Assembly: GCF_900010725.2 (NCBI RefSeq)
Contig: NZ_LR734863.1
Coordinates: forward strand, 82,960-119,471
Source of the DNA: Planktothrix serta PCC 8927
GTDB lineage: Bacteria > Cyanobacteriota > Cyanobacteriia > Cyanobacteriales > Microcoleaceae
Reading direction: 5' to 3'
DNA: 36,512 bases
In this document: piece by piece, positions 32,901-36,512 of the stretch
How the letters are laid out: each line of letters begins with the position of its first letter
Position numbering within the stretch: position 1 is the stretch's first letter
The notes under the pieces: generated by a model
Seen by the model: the letters and a program-made list of their open reading frames with translations, nothing else
The model's database searches: none
Told to the model about the DNA's origin: nothing
Program-made: the position numbers and the translations under genes

Positions 32901-33329
32901 ATGATCTCTGAACCCCTTGTCGTTTCCCCGATTTATATTGTTGTTGTAGCTTCAACGGTCTTTGCCGTGTTGTGGGGAATCATTTTTAAAGATATGTTGG
33001 AATATCAGGTTGCAGTTTGGAATAATAGTCCTCAACCGTCAACTTCGATTATTTATAAAACCCCCAATTTAATTATTGCTTATTTGGGGATGACGTTATT
33101 TATCTCATTGTCTGTTAGTTCCAGTTTGGCGGTGTTTTTTCCCGTCTATTGGATTGCGGGATTGATGGGGTTAATTGTTGTAATTCCGACGGCTTTATTG
33201 ATTTGGGTACAATTAGGTTCAATGTTGAATTTATTAGCCACAAAAGGCTATGAATCTATTGATATTGATACCCTATTTGTTGATAAATCTGCTGAAAAAG
33301 TACCGAATCCAACTGTTAGTAAAAGCTAG
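32901..33329 (+). CDS. hypothetical multi-pass membrane protein
   Basis: 142 residues from ATG 32901 (MISEPLVVSPIYIVV); a TTG four codons upstream is also open. Three hydrophobic helices are visible: IYIVVVASTVFAVLWGIIF, IIAYLGMTLFISLSVSSSLAVFF and YWIAGLMGLIVVIPTALLI. The C-terminal tail is polar. I do not recognise the family. A hairpin that is half of the 72-bp array unit follows about 40 nt downstream, possibly its terminator. Confidence 0.68.
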   Translation: MISEPLVVSPIYIVVVASTVFAVLWGIIFKDMLEYQVAVWNNSPQPSTSIIYKTPNLIIAYLGMTLFISLSVSSSLAVFFPVYWIAGLMGLIVVIPTALLIWVQLGSMLNLLATKGYESIDIDTLFVDKSAEKVPNPTVSKS

Positions 33330-33368
33330 AGTTAATTAATTTACGGTCAGGGTTGTTGAGAAGGGGTT

Positions 33369-33390
33369 GAAGCCCTGAAGGGCTTACTAC
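33369..33390. repeat. hairpin matching the first arm of the 72-bp array unit
   Basis: The sequence AGCCCTGAAGGGCTTACTAC is the reverse complement of the GTAGTAAGCCCTTCAGGGCT start of the units at 14829-15114. As a single hairpin it may terminate the upstream gene. Confidence 0.75.
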
Positions 33391-33400
33391 GGGTTTGGAC

Positions 33401-33430
33401 TTGACAGAATCTATACTGATCAGCGATAAT
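33401..33430 (+). promoter_or_regulatory. probable sigma-70-type promoter of rplU-rpmA
   Basis: TTGACA (33401-33406) and GATAAT (33425-33430) are separated by 18 nt. Transcription would begin near 33437, leaving a leader of about 140 nt before rplU. The leader contains a 13-codon frame from ATG 33477 (MAKAQNGRKLINS) of unknown significance. Confidence 0.6.
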
Positions 33431-33577
33431 AGGAGATTGTGTCTAAACCTTGCTCGGAACAGGTGCAGACAAGACATGGCAAAGGCTCAAAATGGGAGAA
33501 AGTTGATCAATTCTTGATGGGTTGAATACACTTTGAACTTTTGGGCTACCTGTACGGCAACCTTAATCCAAAATTAC

Positions 33578-33955
33578 ATGACTTACGCAATTATTGAAAC
33601 AGGCGGTAAACAAATCAAAGTAGAACCCGGTCGTTTCTACGATATTGAACTGTTACCCCTCGAAGAAAATGAACAAGTTACCATTGATAAAGTTCTGTTA
33701 GTCAATCATGACGGGGACGTTCAAATTGGTCAGCCTTTAGTGAGTGGAGCGACCGTTGAAGGTACGGTGATGCGCCATCTGCGGGGACGCAAAATCATTG
33801 TTTATAAAATGCGTCCGAAAAAGAAAACCCGCAAAAAACAAGGTCATCGTCAAGAAATTACTCGTTTGATGATTGACTCGATTAGTCTGAATGGGTCTGT
33901 CGTGGCTAAACGGGAAGAACAACCCGCAGAAACCGGGCCAACAACCGAAGGCTAA
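33578..33955 (+). CDS. rplU: 50S ribosomal protein L21
   Basis: 125 residues starting [20 protein letters not shown], the family start, from ATG 33578. The in-frame extension to 33533 is not used. Family core: [37 protein letters not shown] and [18 protein letters not shown]. The C-terminal tail is acidic and short. L21 binds 23S rRNA near L20. It is followed by rpmA 55 nt later, the universal L21-L27 pairing. Confidence 0.97.
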   Translation: MTYAIIETGGKQIKVEPGRFYDIELLPLEENEQVTIDKVLLVNHDGDVQIGQPLVSGATVEGTVMRHLRGRKIIVYKMRPKKKTRKKQGHRQEITRLMIDSISLNGSVVAKREEQPAETGPTTEG

Positions 33956-34010
33956 CACTACATTAAGTCAGACGATTTAATAATAGAAATCATTTCATTG
34001 GGAGGATACA

Positions 34011-34295
34011 ATGGCTCATAAGAAAGGGACGGGTAGCACTCGTAACGGTCGTGACTCTAATTCTCAGCGCTTGGGTGTCAAGCGTTTTGGCGGTCAAGTT
34101 GTTCGCGCCGGAAATATTTTAGTTCGTCAACGGGGTTGCAAATTCCACCCTGGTAATAATGTGGGTATCGGTAGCGATGATACGTTATTCGCTAAAGTTG
34201 ATGGTGTGGTTTGCTTTGAACGTAAAGGTAAAACTCGTCAAAAAATTAGCGTTTATCCCGTAATTGAAGCTGAACCTGTAGCTGTTGAAGCTTAA
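34011..34295 (+). CDS. rpmA: 50S ribosomal protein L27
   Basis: 94 residues: [20 protein letters not shown], then [41 protein letters not shown] and [19 protein letters not shown]27's N-terminus reaches the peptidyl transferase centre; the start MAHKKG is the bare form without the cleaved extension found in Firmicutes. GGGAGG lies 8 nt upstream. A strong terminator follows. Confidence 0.98.
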   Translation: MAHKKGTGSTRNGRDSNSQRLGVKRFGGQVVRAGNILVRQRGCKFHPGNNVGIGSDDTLFAKVDGVVCFERKGKTRQKISVYPVIEAEPVAVEA

Positions 34296-34318
34296 TTCAA
34301 TTTTATCTCTTGTTAAAG

Positions 34319-34341
34319 CGGGCTAAAATAGCCCGTTTTTT
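34319..34341 (+). terminator. intrinsic terminator after rpmA
   Basis: CGGGCTA (34319-34325), loop AAA, TAGCCCG (34329-34335), then TTTTTT. A textbook rho-independent terminator for rplU-rpmA. Confidence 0.92.
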
Positions 34342-34374
34342 ATTAAAAAAATTTAGCATGATTCAACCCTTGTA

Positions 34375-34401
34375 GGGTGCGTAAGCACAGCGCACGCACC
34401 C
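34375..34401. repeat. palindromic GGGTGCGT...ACGCACCC repeat
   Basis: GGGTGCGT (34375-34382) pairs with ACGCACCC (34394-34401) around AAGCACAGCGC. It is preceded by TTGTA, recalling the TTGTAGGG border of the palindrome around 9775-9995. Confidence 0.6.
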
Positions 34402-34571
34402 CTTTATTTAAGGATTAAAAAACATGACAAATCAGGGAATTAGTTGCTGAGATTACAGAATTTTTGATTGTCTTTTAGGACGAATCTCTCCTGCTCGCTG
34501 CAAATGTCATTAAACGCTGATATTCACTCCTAAACCCTTGATTATTCTATCCCTCTGTTATAGGATTTATT

Positions 34572-34682
34572 TTAGAAAAAATACTCAATATCAGTCCAGT
34601 TTCCATCTGGAAAAGAGGCGTATTTTTTGAATTTTGTTAAATTCGCCACACAATCGATGAACTCTGATCTGTTCCATAGCAT
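34572..34682 (-). pseudogene. short reverse-strand frame, possible gene remnant
   Basis: A 36-codon frame reads MLWNRSEFIDCVANLTKFKK and then YASFPDGNWTDIEYFF before a stop, within the 510-nt spacer after rpmA. The sequence looks protein-like but has no clear ribosome site and an upstream stop. It may be a decayed end of a larger gene or a genuine small protein. The rest of the spacer (34402-34571 and 34683-34805) holds nothing I recognise apart from short coding-like pieces on the same strand. Confidence 0.25.
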
Positions 34683-34805
34683 CTTGTTTCAGTGGATTAA
34701 ACTGGATCTGCTTTAACGTGCTAATGTTAAGTTAAAATTTCTGAGTTTGCCTAACAGTTATCAGCAGTTATCGGTTGCTAAAAATCATTGAAAGGGTTAT
34801 TCTCT

Positions 34806-35294
34806 ATGAAAGTTGTTTCGCCAGATCACCATCATATTTTATTTAATGATTCTCGTGCCAATATTGATTTAAACCAGCTTCAAACTTTATTTAAACTCGC
34901 TGCATTTTGGGCAAAAGATCGCAGCCAAGAGGATTTAAAAATTGCCGTTATGAATAGCGAACCTGTGGTTACAGTGTGGGATTATGAGCAAATGATTGGG
35001 TTTGCAAGAGCAACTTCTGATGGCATTTATCGCGCCAATATTTGGGATGTGGTAATTCATCCTGATTATCAAGGCAGTGGACTGGGACGAAAATTAGTCC
35101 AAACGGTGTTAAGTCATCCCAAAATGTGTCGCGTTGAACGGGTTTATTTAATGACAACCTATCAACAACAATTTTATGAACATATTGGCTTTGAATATAA
35201 TTCAAGTACCACTATGGTTTTGAATAATCAATTGTTAGAAATGAATAGCCAAAAACCAGACTTAACAAGCGTTTATTCCTCACAACAAACCTAA
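34806..35294 (+). CDS. GNAT acetyltransferase, Ycf52/NSI-like
   Basis: 162 residues from ATG 34806 (MKVVSPDHHHILFNDSRANI). An upstream TTG at 34788 is also open but lacks a better ribosome site. The acetyl-CoA-binding motif A is VVIHPDYQGSGLGRKLVQTVL (Q-x-x-G-x-G) preceded by GFARATSDGIYRANIWDV, and the terminal motif is VYLMTTYQQQFYEHIGF. Residue pattern fits the plastid/cyanobacterial Ycf52 group, whose plant relatives acetylate chloroplast proteins. The substrate here is unknown. It stands alone between spacers. Confidence 0.87.
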   Translation: MKVVSPDHHHILFNDSRANIDLNQLQTLFKLAAFWAKDRSQEDLKIAVMNSEPVVTVWDYEQMIGFARATSDGIYRANIWDVVIHPDYQGSGLGRKLVQTVLSHPKMCRVERVYLMTTYQQQFYEHIGFEYNSSTTMVLNNQLLEMNSQKPDLTSVYSSQQT

Positions 35295-35438
35295 AAACCC
35301 AGCCTATATCACAAATTTAGCGATTAAAATTATAAGTTTTGTTGAGAACTGTGGTTTCTTTTTTCGCCTTCAGAGGTGACAAAAACTCCCCATCGTGAAA
35401 CACTAAGAAACATAGATGTAAATACTCAGATATCCATC

Positions 35439-36365
35439 ATGACGGTCAGCACAACCTCCAAACCTGAATTGATGTCCCGCTTCGTCAACGGGATTTTAGC
35501 GGTTAAACCCCTCAGCAATTTTGCCAAACACCAAGCCCGACAAATGATGATTAAACGGGCTGAAAAAATGGGAGTTCCTTGGCGAAAACAGACGGAAACC
35601 CTGTTAGCCCGAAATTGGGAGGCAGAATTATCTCAAGTTGAAAACCCCAATCTACAATATCCCGATTATTATGTTACGTCCTTCCATGCTTATGAGGATG
35701 GAAATCTAAGTTTGCAAGCCGCCGTTGAAGTCGAAGTTGCGGCCTATGCGGTTCATGCTAAAATTTGGCCAGAAGCGGGAGTTAAGGGCGATGCTAAACT
35801 GCGACAAAGTTATCATGATATTTTAAAAGCTCAATTACCGACTCCTCCCCAGGATATTTTGGATTTAGGATGTAGTGTGGGAATGAGTACATTAGCTCTA
35901 CAAGAAACTTTTCCTGATGCGAAGTTAACGGGTGTCGATTTATCGCCTTATTTTTTAGCAGTTGCAACTTATAATACTCAAAAACAATCCAATTGGAAAT
36001 ATCCCCCCCAATGGGTTCATGCGACAGCAGAATCAACGGGTTTACCTAGTGCTTCTTTTGATTTAGTTTCTCTGTGTTTAATTTGTCACGAATTACCCCA
36101 ATCTCCCACCCGTGAAATTTTCCAAGAAGCACGGCGTTTGTTGCGTCCAAATGGTCATCTTTCTATTATGGATATGAACCCTCAATCAAAACAATTTAAA
36201 AAAATGCCCCCTTATGTTTTTACGTTGTTAAAAAGTACAGAACCCTATTTAGATGAATATTTTACATTAGATATTGAACAAGCCATAATAGAGGCAGGAT
36301 TTCAACGTCCTACGATTAATTTTAATAGTCCTCGTCACCGGACTATTATTGCTTCAGTGGCGTAG
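35439..36365 (+). CDS. class I SAM-dependent methyltransferase
   Basis: 308 residues from ATG 35439 (MTVSTTSKPELMSRFVNGIL). The frame is open 21 codons further to a GTG at 35376 but that extension looks unstructured. A helical N-terminal domain (LSNFAKHQARQMMIKRAEKMG and VEVEVAAYAVHAKIWPEAG) precedes the methyltransferase core: motif I ILDLGCSVGMSTLALQE, the acidic loop LTGVDLSPYFLAVA, FDLVSLCLICHELPQ and EARRLLRPNGHLSIMDMNP. The N-terminal extension may select the substrate, which cannot be told from sequence. It may be a small-molecule methylase as often found in cyanobacteria. No co-oriented neighbour within the window. Confidence 0.87.
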   Translation: MTVSTTSKPELMSRFVNGILAVKPLSNFAKHQARQMMIKRAEKMGVPWRKQTETLLARNWEAELSQVENPNLQYPDYYVTSFHAYEDGNLSLQAAVEVEVAAYAVHAKIWPEAGVKGDAKLRQSYHDILKAQLPTPPQDILDLGCSVGMSTLALQETFPDAKLTGVDLSPYFLAVATYNTQKQSNWKYPPQWVHATAESTGLPSASFDLVSLCLICHELPQSPTREIFQEARRLLRPNGHLSIMDMNPQSKQFKKMPPYVFTLLKSTEPYLDEYFTLDIEQAIIEAGFQRPTINFNSPRHRTIIASVA

Positions 36366-36442
36366 ATTTAATAAAATTAATCAGGGGCGGGCGGGTTTAT
36401 GAAGATTAATGGTAGATAATAGAAGTGATGACAGAACCATCG

Positions 36443-36512
36443 GTGTCAACTTAAGCCGAAAACCCGTGATTACAGCCGAGATCAGATCCCCCTAAATCCC
36501 CCTTAAAAAGGG
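36443..36512. mobile_element. left end of a second GTGTCAACTTAA element, running out of the window
   Basis: GTGTCAACTTAAG at 36443-36455 repeats the exact 12-bp terminus of the element at 9799-9972. The interior that follows is different (GCCGAAAACCCGTGATTACA) and leads into CCCCCTAAATCCCCC sequence of a type common in cyanobacterial spacers. The right end lies beyond the window, so it could be a full insertion sequence rather than a MITE. Confidence 0.6.

Overview
The window is chromosomal DNA of a filamentous cyanobacterium, most likely an Oscillatoriales member close to Planktothrix. The evidence is frequent HIP1 octamers (GCGATCGC), heptamer tandem repeats (STRR type) in many spacers, and cyanobacterium-specific genes: the long plant-type ispH, rpaB, a CCB2/CCB4-family cofactor assembly gene, ycf19, the MASE1-type kinase and the rplU-rpmA pair. 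The genus assignment rests on memory of repeat families, not on a search.

Layout. 1-4.4 kb: end of an unidentified gene, ispH, a hairpin and heptamer-repeat spacer, a TPR plus GT10 glycosyltransferase gene, then a decayed zone holding a MITE inside a small reading frame and a MAPEG-family remnant. 4.4-7.5 kb: a small exported protein, tRNA-His, a conserved unknown, and an IS200/IS605-type element whose tnpB is frameshifted. 7.6-9.8 kb: rseP, nth, rpsN in a row. 9.8-14.8 kb: a 174-bp multi-hairpin element, two unknowns, aat, a 2Fe-2S ferredoxin, cobQ, upp, a small membrane protein and ycf19. 14.8-19.6 kb: a four-unit 72-bp hairpin array, an ABC ATPase overlapping a CoA-binding protein gene, an acyltransferase, a DUF2887/Rpn-like nuclease gene flanked by copies of one 15-bp repeat, and a small zinc-ribbon protein. 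19.6-27.1 kb: a MASE1-PAS-PAS histidine kinase, radA, rpaB, the CCB gene, and an overlapping pair of RelE-like small genes. 27.1-33.3 kb: a lipoprotein methyltransferase, rfbB (dTDP-glucose 4,6-dehydratase), a CapA-domain protein, a VCBS/FG-GAP protein and a small membrane protein. 33.4-36.5 kb: rplU-rpmA with promoter and terminator, a GNAT acetyltransferase, a methyltransferase, and the left end of another element carrying the GTGTCAACTTAA terminus.

Most genes are housekeeping: isoprenoid synthesis, DNA repair, translation, cobalamin synthesis, pyrimidine salvage, stress response regulation and cytochrome b6f assembly. GT10, rfbB, CapA and the acyltransferase point to cell-surface or lipid work. 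No CRISPR array, phage module or biosynthetic cluster is visible. The least explained content is in the spacers: at least three families of small non-coding elements built from hairpins, two of which share pieces, plus the RelE-like pair without a visible antitoxin. I did not find a clear new multi-gene system; these are the best candidates for follow-up.
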